Notes under the pieces: generated by a model | The model's input: only the letters and a program-made list of their open reading frames with translations | What the model was told of the DNA's origin: nothing | Databases searched by the model: none | Shown: piece after piece, positions 33,350-44,705 of the stretch | Position numbering within the stretch: the first letter of the stretch is position 1 | Layout: every line of letters begins with the position of its first letter | Assembly: GCA_024509875.1 (NCBI GenBank) | Contig: JAMPIV010005824.1 | Location: 507,001 to 571,000, forward strand | Length of the DNA stretch: 64,000 bases | Direction: 5' to 3' | Source: Oreohelix idahoensis | Taxonomy: Eukaryota; Mollusca; Gastropoda; Stylommatophora; Oreohelicidae | Program-made: the position numbers and the translations under genes

Positions 33350-35458
33350 ATATTCAACCACAGCTGGTTGAAAGGAACGGTACCCCAAGTATGGAGAGAA
33401 GCCATCACAATACCCATACTAAAGAAAGGGAAATGTAAGACCGAGGGATTTAGAGAATGCTACAGTATAGAAGACCAAGTTACTTACTTGTCTCAAGCAA
33501 TAGAAGATGCCTTCCAGGAGAAGAAAAAGGTCCTAACGATCTGGGTCGACTTCAAGCAGGCATTTGACAAGGTGTGGAAAGATGGCCTCATTGCAAAACT
33601 TAGGAGAAGTGGAATCCAAGGCAACATGATGAAATGGATCCAGTCATACTTGCATAACAGGAGAACTAGAGTCACTCTTGACGGTCTGCAGAGCAGAAAA
33701 GTGTTGCTCCACCAGGGGGTACCTCAAGGAGGAGTAATTTCCCCAACACTCTTCCTTGTTTACATCAATGACCTGGTGAAAGATCTCCCTGCAGGAGTGA
33801 AAGCTGCCTTATATGCAGATGACCTAGTACTCTGGTGCGCTGATGAAAATGTCACCACAGCAAATTATAGAATGCAGCGGGCAGCAGACATGCTAGTGTC
33901 ATGGGCAGAGAAATGGCTTATCACTATAAACACAGACAAAACCTCCACAACACTGTTCTCCCTCGCCCCCAAGGACAAATCAGCTAACATACACCTAGGG
34001 ACAACCGTGATCAAGGAAGAAAGCTACCCCACCTATCTTGGGGTGACATTTGACCAAAGGCTTACATGGAATAAGCATATTGAAAATGCAGAAGGAAAGG
34101 CCCGAAGACGACTAGGCATACTCAGAAAATTAGCAGGTACCAACTGGGGAGCAAATGAACGAAATCTAAAGAAGATTTATAATGGAGTAATAAGACCACA
34201 CTTAGAGTTTAGCTCAGCAGCATGGTCATCAGCTGCTAACTCACATCTGCAGTCTTTGGACAAGGTGCAAAATCAAGCTGTCAGGCTCATTACAGGAGCC
34301 ATGAAAACTACACCAATAACAGAGATGCAGAAGGTTGCTGGATTACAGACATTGTCCCATAGAAGAGACACAAAAACCATGATCCAGATGGAAAAGTACA
34401 ACAGTATGCCAATGCACCCAATGAAGGCAAGATTAGATGATCTGGCATTGGGACGTCTAAAGCGTAGCAGCTTTGTGCATCGGGGAAAAAGACTTATAAG
34501 ACAGCATCAAGAAGACCTATCCATGAAGACAACACCACTGAAGCCCACCCTATACCCTGTACCATGGGAGCAGGCCAGCAGTGCCCTCCAAATTAATACA
34601 TCAGTCAGTGGTCTCACAAGTGGATGTGAGAATAATGATCTGCAAAAACGAAGTGCTACATTGAGTATGATCCAAGAAAGCTATCCCGATCAATCATGGA
34701 TACATGCCTATACAGATGGATCAGCAACTAATGCTGTTAGGAATGGAAGTGCCGGTATCTTTATCTCATATCCTGACAACCACTATGAGACTAGGCACAT
34801 TCCCACTGGTAAATTCTGTTCCAACTATACAGCTGAGGTTCAAGCTCTAGAGCAAGCTGCAAATATGATTTATAACACCAACTCTGACTGCCACCAGGTA
34901 GTCATCCTCACAGATGCACTGTCTGTCCTGCAAGCTCTCAAGGATGGTAAACTCCCGCATCTGAGAAATGAACTAAACAAGGTAGCTGCCAAAAAGAGAA
35001 CCATACTTCAGTGGGTACCATCTCATTGTGGTGTACCCGGAAATGAAAAGGCAGATAAACTTGCAAAAAAGGGAGGAGAATGTGAACAAGAAGATAATGA
35101 AGTCACATACTTTGAGAAAAAGAGAGCTATCCAGACTATCAGAAGAGAACAGAACCAACCCAAAGACGACTATCACACTCTCGACCGGCAGGGACAGATA
35201 ACTATTTTTCGACTCAGGACAGGGCATAACAAACTGAATAAACACATGCACAAGCTACGATTGTCTGCTTCACCACTGTGCACATGTGGATTAAACGAAC
35301 AAACGGCTGAGCATGTTCTACAGGACTGTCCTCTGTATGACCAGTTAAGAAAGATATACTGGCCCAATGACTCAACACTAAACTCAAAGCTATATGGAGT
35401 TAAAGAGGAACTTCAAACAACAGTCGAATTCATCATGAGAACTCGTCTGACGGTGTAA
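33350..35458 (+). pseudogene. LINE Y reverse transcriptase and RNase H, C-terminal 700 residues
   Basis: A long open frame begins with VPQVWREAITIPILKKGK and passes directly to EGFRECYSIEDQVTYL. The RT block that normally lies between them (fingers, about 60 residues by comparison with the family) is missing, an in-frame deletion. Then come VDFKQAFDKVWKDG, GVPQGGVISPTLF, the catalytic LYADDLVLW (about 33812) and TYLGVTFDQRLTW. RNase H follows with WIHAYTDGSA (Asp), TAEVQALE (Glu), VVILTDALSVLQAL (Asp) and VPSHCGVPGNEKADKLA. A Cys/His motif, CTCG...H...C (about 35280-35325), is near the end. It would copy LINE RNA at the nicked target, but the RT deletion makes it inactive despite the open frame. 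Confidence 0.9.
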
Positions 35459-35504
35459 TCATCAAAGATGCGATCGCAAGAAGAAGAAGAACAACAACAG
35501 AATG

Positions 35505-36056
35505 AATAAAGCGAGAACAGCCTTTGCAATTCTCAACAACAGTACAGCACAAACACCAAATTAAGACTGTATAAGAGCTGTGTACTTTCTGTGATTCTCT
35601 ATGGTGCGGAATGTTGGAGAGTAACAGAGAAGGAAATGTCGAAACTGTCCTCCTTCCACACAATCTGCCTAAGGAAAATTCTCCGAATCTTTTGGCCAAA
35701 CACCATCAGCAACCAAGAACTACTTATTCGGAGTAACCAGGAGGACATGCACACCATCATAGCTCTCAGACGCTGGAGTTGGGTTGACCACGTCCTCAGA
35801 AGGGACCCTGATACCATCACAAGAACAGCTATGCTATGGACCCCCGAGGGAAAGCGAAAGAGAGGCCGACCAAAAACAACTTGGCGGAGAACTGTGGAAG
35901 CCGAGATGCAAAGAATGAACCAGAGTTGGGGCACTGTACGAAGAATGGCCGCCGACCGAGCAAGGTGGAATCAATTTGTTGCTGCCCTACAGGACGCCAC
36001 CAGGCGTGATGGCCGTTGACTGCTTTGACGGTTGGCGGTTATGGATCAAAGAAGAA
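35505..36056 (+). pseudogene. LINE X protein end and 3' UTR (after the nested insertion)
   Basis: The frame resumes as MNKARTAF with a small internal deletion (IWKSSQ missing) and a shift. From about 35591 it reads cleanly to 36019 through LYGAECWRVTEKEMSKL, RIFWPNTISNQELL, RTAMLWTPEGKRKRGRPKTT and ADRARWNQFVAAL. The 3' UTR ends in AAGAAGAAG at the right target duplication. It is nearly the same as the fragment at 31956-32489. Confidence 0.85.
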
Positions 36057-36067
36057 GCATACCTCTT

Positions 36068-38520
36068 AGCCACTCCGATCCCCAATATCACTATTATATG
36101 ATGAAAACGTATGAACAAGGACAGATCGTCGTGAACGATATGAAGAATTACTAAATTAATAATTGTCACGGAGTGTTCGAAGGTTTCGTCTAGATTATTT
36201 TAAAATTCTTTACTTTTCTATTCCTTCACATTTTGTCTGTTTTCTCTACGAATATTTGCACCTGCGTTCGTTTCTTTGGCTGTTTTTCAAGTCTTCACTA
36301 ATAGTCCTGTCATACGATCTTAAAGCTATCTTCTTCTACAAGGCATTAAAAGTTATTTCTTTAGGGACGTCTATGCGATTTATTCGCTTGGTCGAAATCA
36401 CAGTGGTTCCCAGAGTATTATATTTCCGTGTTCAGTGGTCAACTGAAGACCGCCACGGTAAATCTTCCGGCATGGCTGAACGAGAGACGGGAAATAATTA
36501 ACTTGGCGTGGAAATCAGAAATGTTTTAACTTCATGAGAACAAATGCTGAGTTTTAAAACCACTTGCTGATAACCGTTGGAAGAGAACGCACGCTTATAG
36601 AAGAGAAGCCTCAAGCTACCTCATATCTACAGTATATGTTCTTTGAGAGTAACGCTACTCAAAATCTATTTTCTTAAGCTGCGGATAAAGTCCTGAGTGC
36701 GCAGTTGCAGAATCCTAGCCAGTTTCTGGAGTTTGATTGCTGTACATTGTTGAAAGTAAACCGCCTAGTTGCTACAGAGAGAACTAGTGCTTACGTCTCA
36801 AACCCTCTAGCGGTGTTCACAAGTCAGCAACCCTGAGCAGTCTACAGCATAGAAGCATTCAACACCTCGTCAGCACCTGAACATCATAACTTAACTTAAC
36901 AACCAGGTTAACAAAAAGCCTAGTCATCTCTTGGACTGTAGCTCCACTGCAGCAAATTATCCAGTTGGTAATTCCTACCTACTGAGACGCCCAGGAGAAG
37001 TCCAAGCAGATAAGTCTACTTAAAACTCAGGCCAAAATCAGAATTCACTTTTCCAAGAAATAGCCATAGTCAGTGAGGAAAATAGCCTCTTATTCTTATC
37101 TGAACCAAAGACACTGACAGTTTTCTGAATCCTTGAATAAGTAATATCATAACTGTCTTTTGTTAAATTTCCTAGTATTTCTTTTCAAAGTACATGTCAA
37201 CATTGATTTTATTTTCCACTGTAATTAAAGTAATTATGTACATTATATAACTCACCATCATTCTGAGTTTGACTTAGTAGATTGTATGTTCTGTTCAGAA
37301 ATACATACTCAGCCCTCCTTGTATTACTTGTTACTACTAGTTCATCTTCAAAAAGATTAGAGTAAGAAAGAGTTAGTCGTCGCCAGAAAAATACAAGAGT
37401 TTGTGGTCTAAAAGGTGAGAGCATCACTGACACCAACCTGTGCTCTTCTGTTAACTCTTTCCCTCAACACTAGCTCACCTCTGTGAAAACTAGTGTATAA
37501 AGGTCTATATGCTTCCTACACATCTTCCTTACTATACAAATCTCTCCGACAATTGGAGTGGCCAATCATTTATTATGCGACAATAATAACAGATCATTCA
37601 CTTTTATTATATACAATACAATGTATTGAACATGTATTCTCTGTTTTTAATGCATTTGGTAATAATAATGAAAGTGGATTCTTCTTCGTTGATCCTTGGC
37701 CGCTGACTGACAAAACAAGTGCGGTCATATAGGTTAAATCTGCCTAAGGTCCGTCCTAAACCTACTTACTTCCTGAACTTACAGCTCAACTCCATGTCTT
37801 TATTCATTATTCTCCTCGTACGGACATTTTAACAGGATATGTATGGGAAAATACGTGGATAGATATGACGTAAGTTAGGCAACAGTACAATAGAATTTAG
37901 GTTATCATGCATTCCACTTACCCGACCAGGATAACCAAGGCGGAGATAAAATAACGTATTGTACTTAGAAGATATACAGTTTTGTTTTGCGATTCAGTGA
38001 CACGTGAACTTGTGTTATCAGTCGGGTGTAACTTTTATATTATTTCACATGAGTTCACTACGTCGGATGGTTTCCAACAGTTCTGTTAGAATGTTTTTTA
38101 TTGAATCATAACAAACAGCTTTAACTTAAAAGTCAAGGGCAGTAAATAAGAAGGTAGCATACAATAAATCAAAGTACAAACATTTCAAAACTCGACAAGG
38201 TGACGGGAAATATACCCAAGAACAAGGAAGATGTACACAGCCAACAGATCTTAGAAAACGCCACACCAAACGACAGAGAGTATACACTGTAGAAAAAGAA
38301 CTACTGTATAGAAAAAGTAACAATAAATACACAAATTATAACCTATATGGGATTGAACCGGGTATCATATGCACAAAACAAAATCCAATGTTTTGAACAA
38401 TGTCCTAAAATTAAACAAAAACACCTTAAAATTCTTCTGCAGTTATCTCTAGTGTGTGATGCAGACATCCTACTGCGTTCAGTAATATTACAATTAGCAC
38501 AAGGTTAAAAAAAAAAAAAG
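36068..38520. other. No feature recognised
   Basis: Intronic sequence without a supported exon, RNA gene or named repeat. Short open frames show no familiar motifs. Confidence 0.35.
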
Positions 38521-38527
38521 TACAGCT

Positions 38528-38725
38528 ATTCCCATAGAAGAAATTGCCGTTATGATTGAAGTGTTAGAAGCTTCACCATACTAGGTCCAGCTTTTTGAAT
38601 GAGGTGGGGTAATCTGTTCCCTTCTTCGCTGTCTTTGCCTTCCATAACTCAAGAGCAGAGTCCGGTACCTATTTACAGCTGGGTAGACTGGAACGTGGCA
38701 TAAAAGGTTTCGATCCTCGTAACTC
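38528..38725 (-). mobile_element. SINE family 2, degraded copy
   Basis: TTCCCATAGAAGAAATTGCCG, CATACTAGGTCCAGC, GAGGTGGGGTAATCTG and ATTTACAGCTGGGTAGACTGG align with the copies at 25372 and 28220. The tRNA-like head is mostly missing. Confidence 0.6.
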
Positions 38726-38769
38726 AACAAAGGATAAAACATGATACGGTTGAGGGATCCACATTCATA

Positions 38770-39445
38770 AGCTGAACAATGTCTGTACTCCTGTAGGGTG
38801 CAGAATGTTGGAGAGTAACAGAAAAGAAAATGTCTAAACTGTCGCCTTTCCACAAAACCTGTCTAAGGAGAATTCTTTGAATTTTTTGGCCGTACACCAT
38901 CACCAACAAAGAACTGGCAGACAGGAGCCACCAAGAAGACATGCGCACTATCATAGCGGGTAGACGCTGGAATTGGGTTGGCTACATCCTCAGATAAGGA
39001 GCCGCGGTAGCATAGTGGTTAGTGCACTGGCTTCCTAGCGCAGTGGTCTATGGTTCGATCCCCAGATGAGGCGGAAAATTTTTAGGCCACAAATGGCTCC
39101 TGGGTCGACCCAGCCCCGAATGGGTACCAGAGCTACTCTGGGAAGGTTAAGGCGGCCGGCGTGATGCCGACCACATCACCCCTCGTGTGCCGACGGTCAA
39201 GATAATATGGGCCTAACACCATATTCCCAATATGCCTCAATGGGCGTGTAACGGGTTCCTTTTACATCCTCAGATAAGACTGACACCATCACCAGAACTG
39301 CCATAATATGGACTCCAGACGGAAAGAGACAGAAAGGCCGACCTAAAGCTACGTGACGGAGAACTGTGGAGGCAGAGATGAAAAGCATGAACCAGAACTG
39401 GGGCGACAAACGAAGGATGGCTGCCGACCGAGCAAAGTGGATGTG
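38770..39445 (+). mobile_element. LINE X 3' fragment, split by a SINE
   Basis: Broken frames give AECWRVTEKKMSKLSPFH, TRRWNWVGYILR-like and, after the SINE, TDTITRTAIIWTPDGKRQKG to AADRAKW near 39440. The order matches LINE X at 35.6 kb, but this copy is more diverged and has stops. It has been cut at TACATCCTCAGATAAG by SINE family 1. Confidence 0.8.
38999..39262 (+). mobile_element. SINE family 1, full-length copy with 16-bp target duplication
   Basis: The copy starts GAGCCGCGGTAGCATAGTGG (A box) with GGTTCGATCCCC (B box) about 45 bases later, and ends ...GCGTGTAACGGGTTCCTT. TACATCCTCAGATAAG occurs at 38983-38998 and 39263-39278. The 264-bp length defines the family unit. Pol III transcription from the internal boxes is expected for tRNA-derived SINEs. 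Confidence 0.93.
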
Positions 39446-39584
39446 ACGAAATCAGTCATGCTGTTTTATAACGCTTATTCACTCCGGCAGTATCTCTTCA
39501 TTTCTTTATTTCTCTCTTTCATCGTCCTTTTATTTGGCATAATTTTTGCCTTTTCATTCATTATTTTACTCTCTATGCTGAATC

Positions 39585-39655
39585 TAGTAGGGAGAAGTCT
39601 CTAACACTCCACTCTCCTAAGGAAGTATCTGATATTGGACTATCTTTATCTCTTA
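39585..39655 (+). mobile_element. SINE family 2, 3' tail only
   Basis: CTAGTAGGG, then AACACTCCACTCTCCTAAGG and AGTATCTGATATTGGACTATC, is the reverse complement of the tail seen at 25378-25440. This copy is in the opposite orientation and lacks the tRNA-like head. Confidence 0.5.
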
Positions 39656-39659
39656 CATT

Positions 39660-40985
39660 TTTGCTTTACCACTCCTCAGACTTATTTACGTTCCGCCAGG
39701 TAATTAGACCGGCCAGCCGATTATACGTTATCACATAAGCCGGCTGACCCCTTTGAACGTGACGGTCCAACATTTGAAACCAGGTGGATAGCGACCATTC
39801 CTGTGTTTGCACAAGACGGGAGTGCACGATAGACTTAAAGAAAGCCACATTGTCTGTCGGCGACCTTGTTTGGTGGACAAACGAAAACACAGGTTATAAA
39901 TACCGAATTCGCTTCCGCTGGCCCCTGTCTGTATCAAGATTACAGATAACCCGTGGGTGGAAGATATTATCGAGGGATGAGTCATAGATTTGTTTGTATG
40001 AATATGCCATCGGAAGTATTACGACTTATTAGACAGAGATGCGTGGCATATTAAATGTAATATTTTAAACCACGTGGGGGATATTTTGAATTAAAACACC
40101 CCAACCCAGTGCTAGAGAGATTTGATTGGTTTGATTTGAGATGCCGGAATAAACAATGATATCCATTGGAAAATTCGGCGGAAACACAATCTGTGATTTG
40201 AACTGAGAATAAGAGATATAATCTAGCGAACTCAGAAACACAGAACAGACAGCTTCGCAACTTCACTCGAGCAACTCCCAAAAAGCCAGAAAGAGAAGGA
40301 TCGGGCCTATAATTCCATACTTATAAAATACAGATCGAAGTATTTGCGAAACTTAAAACCTTAAAAAGTAAGCCCGCCCTTATAAATACCGGGACTGGAT
40401 ATTTAAGGGACCAGGTCTTTAAAATAACAAGACTGGAAACCTAGGAATTGGATCACAAGTCATAGAGGAATTAAACACAAGTTTTCCCAGGCCAAGTGAT
40501 TTTGCAGAACACTCGCCGCCAGAGGAATTAACTCTAATTTCCCAGACCAAGTGATTTCGAAGTTTCTAATACAGAGCTGCGTCCATCCAAAGCTGTTCAA
40601 GGAGATTGTATAACCCAAAACTTTGGGGTAAGTTGTGAACATTTATTTTACAAATGTGAAATTGTTGTTCGGGTCGGTGCGAGTGTCGGTGCGAGTGTGA
40701 AAACAGAGTGATCAAATATCACAACATCATCATCATCATCTCGCCCACCCTAACAACAATAAAACTGTTGATTCTGAGGCAGGGGCTGTATTTATTTTTA
40801 CAACCCATTCAGTGACTAAGAGCACACTGAAGCAAACATTAAACAAATAAACCAACAAACCAAACACCAAACACCCAGCTAGTGCTCAGTTCCTAATCCT
40901 GAAACGCAAAAAAAACACGGGCTAGTTAAAATCATAGTTGAATAACGATACTCTCACCTGCCAAACAGTCCTTCCACTCCACCTG
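39660..40985. other. Mostly unannotated; one imperfect ~75-bp duplication
   Basis: AGAGGAATTAA, then TTTTCCCAGGCCAAGTGATTT, near 40465 recurs near 40534 as AGAGGAATTAA, then TTTCCCAGACCAAGTGATTT. A short (ATC)n run lies at 40728-40741. No gene recognised. Confidence 0.45.
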
Positions 40986-40990
40986 AAACC

Positions 40991-41240
40991 CTCAACTATC
41001 ACTCACGCACACACTCCTGCGTGTCGTCCAATGAGACTAGTACGGTGTTGTGCATGAGGCTGGCAATCTCACCATGTAACACAGATTGCTACCGAAGCCA
41101 CTACTGCAAGGGCACACTCAACTATCACACACACATACTCATGCATGTCGTCAAATGAGACTAGTACGGTGTTGTGCATGAGGCTGGCAATCTCATCATG
41201 TAACACAGATTGCTACCGAAACCACTACTGCACGAGCATA
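40991..41240 (+). repeat. Dispersed repeat family D, tandem pair (~125-bp units)
   Basis: Two units starting CTCAACTATCAC (40991 and 41117) share GTACGGTGTTGTGCATGAGG, then CTGGCAATCTCA and GATTGCTACCGAA. This is the best-preserved example of the family and gives its core. Confidence 0.8.
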
Positions 41241-41504
41241 TGAATACTTCATGCGGAGGCAAACCACACTGGTGGCCCCATGCTCCCTCAGGAGCGGAGA
41301 AGAGAAATATATATCTTCAAGTGAGCCCACGTGCTCTCACAAACCATTCTACACATAACCATAATTAAATAATAATAAAATGGACATAAAATAATATTCA
41401 ACTATCCGTACAACAAATACTCTCAATAATGAGAATAAACCACCACCCCGCAACTGATCCATCTCAATACTTGTTCCTGCACTCTGAACATGTCGTAAGT
41501 GACG

Positions 41505-41625
41505 ACTGGTGCGCCTGGCCACAAGCGTGTCGTATATGACCCCTGATGAGATTGGGAACTCATCACATGAAACACATTGTTACAGAAACAACCACTGTAA
41601 TAGCATAGAAATGCTTCTTGTGGGC
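41505..41625 (+). repeat. Dispersed repeat family D, diverged copy
   Basis: CAAGCGTGTCGTATATGACC, GATGAGATTGGGAACTCATC and CATTGTTACAGAAACAACCAC follow the family order. A further partial copy is at 42600-42715. Confidence 0.5.
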
Positions 41626-42502
41626 TTGCGATGGACACCAGCCGCATTGGTGTTTCCATGCCCCACCAGAAGCAAACAGAGAAACACCTCTGTCTCCAAG
41701 TGCCTTACGCACCAAGGAGTGGCTCGCGCTCTCCAGAAATATAAATATATATTCTCACCTCACTCAAAGTAATCCACTACTGATATGCAGTAGAATAATC
41801 AATAATCGTGAAATACACTTAATTACAATATCAAAGAATAAAATAAAATTACTCTTGACTTAACATTTAGAACTAAAGTCATCACCACGTGGCCGCCATC
41901 TTGATATTTTTGCTAACAGGTTGATATTATCTAAATTCACGTGAAATAGCTTCATACCATATTTGCCTTTCTGATAAATGAAATAATCCCTCTTAAACTT
42001 TCACATCTATCTATCTATTTAGACCTAATTTACTAAACATTAAAACAGACTCGTGCTGAATATAATTTCAGACTTATAGAACACGAATGCTAAATTCTAC
42101 TAAATGCACTAAGAATTACAGCTCACGTGCTCTGGTCCATCTGCTACCCACACCGGTCACCTCGTCTCGTTTGTTCTCTCGTCTGGACTGATACTTCTGA
42201 AAGGCCGCTGCTGGCCATCGCACGCTTTATATAGGCACTAGGCTAATTACTCAACTTACTGCGCGCTAGGCGTATTAATTTGGCCGCATAAATAACACTC
42301 GCGATATTTGCTTTATTAGGCACGAAAACACAGATAAACCCTACCGCTATTAAATATAACACACGACTATCAAATATAACACACCACAACTAATTCTTAG
42401 GCTTTATTATAGCCTAAACTAATATATCTTCTTGAAGACTTTTCACATCCCAGAATGCTGCGCGCACATCGAAAATATATGGGCGATAAATATGCCTTGA
42501 AC

Positions 42503-42558
42503 CTGAAGGGGGAAGCCGGGTGTTTTTCCGTGAAGGGGGAAGCCGGGTGTCTTTCCGG
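42503..42558. repeat. Short tandem duplication (~27 bp)
   Basis: TGAAGGGGGAAGCCGGGTGT occurs twice in a row, each followed by TTTCCG-like bases. Confidence 0.8.
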
Positions 42559-43042
42559 CCCCATCACAATTCTATATTTTGCATTTATTAATATGTGAAC
42601 ATTGCTAATAGATGTCCAAGTCATACGAGGCCGGCAACCTCAGCATATAGAAAGATGGTTTCGTGAACCACAACTGCAAGAGCTGTTGGGTACTTTATGC
42701 GGGTTTCTCATAGAGAACGAACGAACGAACGAACTTTATTTTCAAAGGGTTGAGAATTGGGCACGCAGGCCCGTCTGACATTCTGCCCTTCCTTTCTCTC
42801 ATCTTTTATACTGATTTCATTTATTCTCACATACATTTTACCCATCAATTCAAGGAATTCAACGTTATAAAGGTAAAATAATAGCATACTCACATTCACA
42901 GTATCTAATTATAAACATGAAATAAAGTATGTTGAAAAATACAAACTAAGTATCACCATGAAACAAAATATGTTGAAAAACACTATCATCATCATTAAAC
43001 CTACATTCAATATTATACCATTTGTTCGGAAAAATAATCACA

Positions 43043-44705
43043 TTAGGGGGGCAGATAATCAGAACTCATAAAGTAATCGAAAAGTTTACGATTGTATGAA
43101 TAGGGACTGAGGTTGTTATCTTTTAGATAATGTGGAAGATAGTTCCAGAGATGAGCAGCAGAGTAAGCTAAGCTTTTCTTGAATAAGTCAAGCCTAGGCT
43201 TGGGCACTTGTATTTTGTTAAGGCGTTGACTGCGTCTTTCACTGTATTTGAACATTGGCCACAGATATGTTGGAGCATTCTGTGACAGGATTTTGTGAAC
43301 AAATTTAGCTTTGTTGAACAGAAAGCGCTTTCTTAGAGGCAGTATTTTGAGATCTTTATATAGATCTACACACTGTGCTTGGCAGTTGTCAGAAACTAGA
43401 CGCACTGCACGCTTTTGTAGTGAATGGAGTCTTTTTGTGTTGGACATAGAACAACCATCCCAGATTGTGGAGCAATAGTCCAGGTTTGTTTGTATGTGAG
43501 ATATATAGAACAATTTACGTGCATCTTCATCTAGGAAATGTTTTATTTTAGCTAACTGGTAAACTTTCTGTGCCGTTTGCTTGGTCAGTGCATGAACATG
43601 TGAGTTCCAATTTAGATGCTGGTCAACGACTATTCCTAGAGTTTTATGTTCATTAACGTTTTCAATTGGTAAGGTACCAATATAGATCTGAAGTGTTGTT
43701 TTTCTCTGAATTTTGTAATTTTTGTCTAGTTGATATTAACATGCACTTTGTTTTAATTATATTAATTAGCATGCGATTTCCGATGCTCCACCTAATCAGA
43801 TTGTCTGTATCTTTTTGTAACGATAGTTCGAGTGTGTTGCAACTTGTATCACTCGTGTAGACAGTACAGTCATCAGCAAATAGGTCGCAGGATGCGTGCT
43901 CGACGTGTAGTGGAAGGTCATTAATGTATATGGCAAAAAGTAGAGGCCCAAGAATAGAGCCCTGAGGAACGCCGGTATTTATTACAGTTGGGTTTGAGCA
44001 AGAGTTATTGTAAGAAACTACATGTTTTCTGTCTGACAGGAATGATTTAATTATCGTCACTAGTTGAAGGTTTACTTTTGATGTTTCTAGTTTTCTAATT
44101 AAAATAGCGTGATCTATCATATCAAATGCTTTTTTAAAGTCTACAAAAACTGCCCCACATATGTTATCGTTATTAATATTTAAGTGCCAGTTGTCAATCA
44201 TCATCTTAGTTAGAGCTGTGTGACATGAATGTTTAGGTCTAAACCCCGACTGACTATCAATTAGCAAGCCGTTGTTAACTAAGTGTTGTAGTGTTATTTT
44301 ATGTATGTGTTTTTCTAATGGTTTGGATAGCGATGATATTAAGGAGATTGGCCTATAGTTACCAAGGTTATTATTGTCGGAAGTGCCAGGTTTTAAGAGA
44401 GGATATACCTTAGCGACTTTAAAGTGCCACGGAAAGTAACTCCGTGCGATACATTGATTGTATATGTATGTAAGCGAATCACTAATAGCTGGAGCCGCAT
44501 AACGCAATATTCGATTACTGACTCCGTCTAGTCCTGATGAGTTATTATCTTTAAGTCCTAGAAGATAGTTATATACTTCATTAACTGTCATAAACGGAAT
44601 GTTGGATGGGATTGTGTTGGTACATTTGTTCTCACAAAATACTGACAGCCTGCCTAAGTCACAAGGTGAATTTGGTATTGTAGATTTAAGACTGTTTATT
44701 TGCAT
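43043..44705 (-). pseudogene. ORF2 reverse transcriptase of the CR1/L2-type LINE
   Basis: The frame 44705-43662 carries SSGLDGVSNRILRYAAP, VYPLLKPG, LGNYRPISLISSLSKPLEKH, SQSGFRPKHSCHTAL, AVFVDFKKAFDMIDHAIL, NTGVPQGSILGPLLFAIYIN and the catalytic CDLFADD (near 43880). A frameshift near 43690 moves the thumb and C-terminus to the frame that ends at 43043. That part holds WDGCSMSNTKRLHSLQKRA, LCR-like blocks, HLWNYLP and a stop after DYLPP. With these lesions it cannot make a full protein. It would normally reverse-transcribe LINE RNA at a nicked target. Confidence 0.92.

Larger units (their letters stand above)
29174..35492 (+). mobile_element. LINE Y, I-type non-LTR retrotransposon with RNase H, nested in LINE X
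   Basis: The 12-bp duplication AACAACAGAATG flanks this 6.3-kb element. In order it has a long 5' region, an APE-type endonuclease (31061-31710, broken), a LINE X insertion (about 31905-32534), reverse transcriptase and RNase H (32540-35458), and a short 3' end with GAAGAAGAAG repeats. RNase H after RT is a feature of the I group and relatives such as Ingi and Nimb. It is non-functional because of internal damage. Confidence 0.85.
28982..36056 (+). mobile_element. LINE X, 5'-truncated copy split by another LINE
   Basis: GCATACCTCTT occurs at 28971-28981 and 36057-36067 as an 11-bp target duplication. Between them lies LINE X in two parts: 28982-29173 (RT C-terminal piece, with FTYLGCIVTPDGRTSKDIN) and 35505-36056 (protein end and 3' UTR, ending in CAAAGAAGAAG). 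LINE Y (29174-35492) sits between them. LINE X itself contributes only about 744 bp. The protein end resembles RTE-like or other endonuclease-reverse-transcriptase LINEs, but I cannot fix the clade. Confidence 0.85.

Noticed and set aside
38999..39075. Possible tRNA gene at the SINE head
   Set aside because: The copy is repeated several times with target duplications and a 264-bp body, so it is a SINE.
43666..43860. Plus-strand frame within the LINE region
   Set aside because: Antisense to the reverse transcriptase of the CR1/L2-type LINE.
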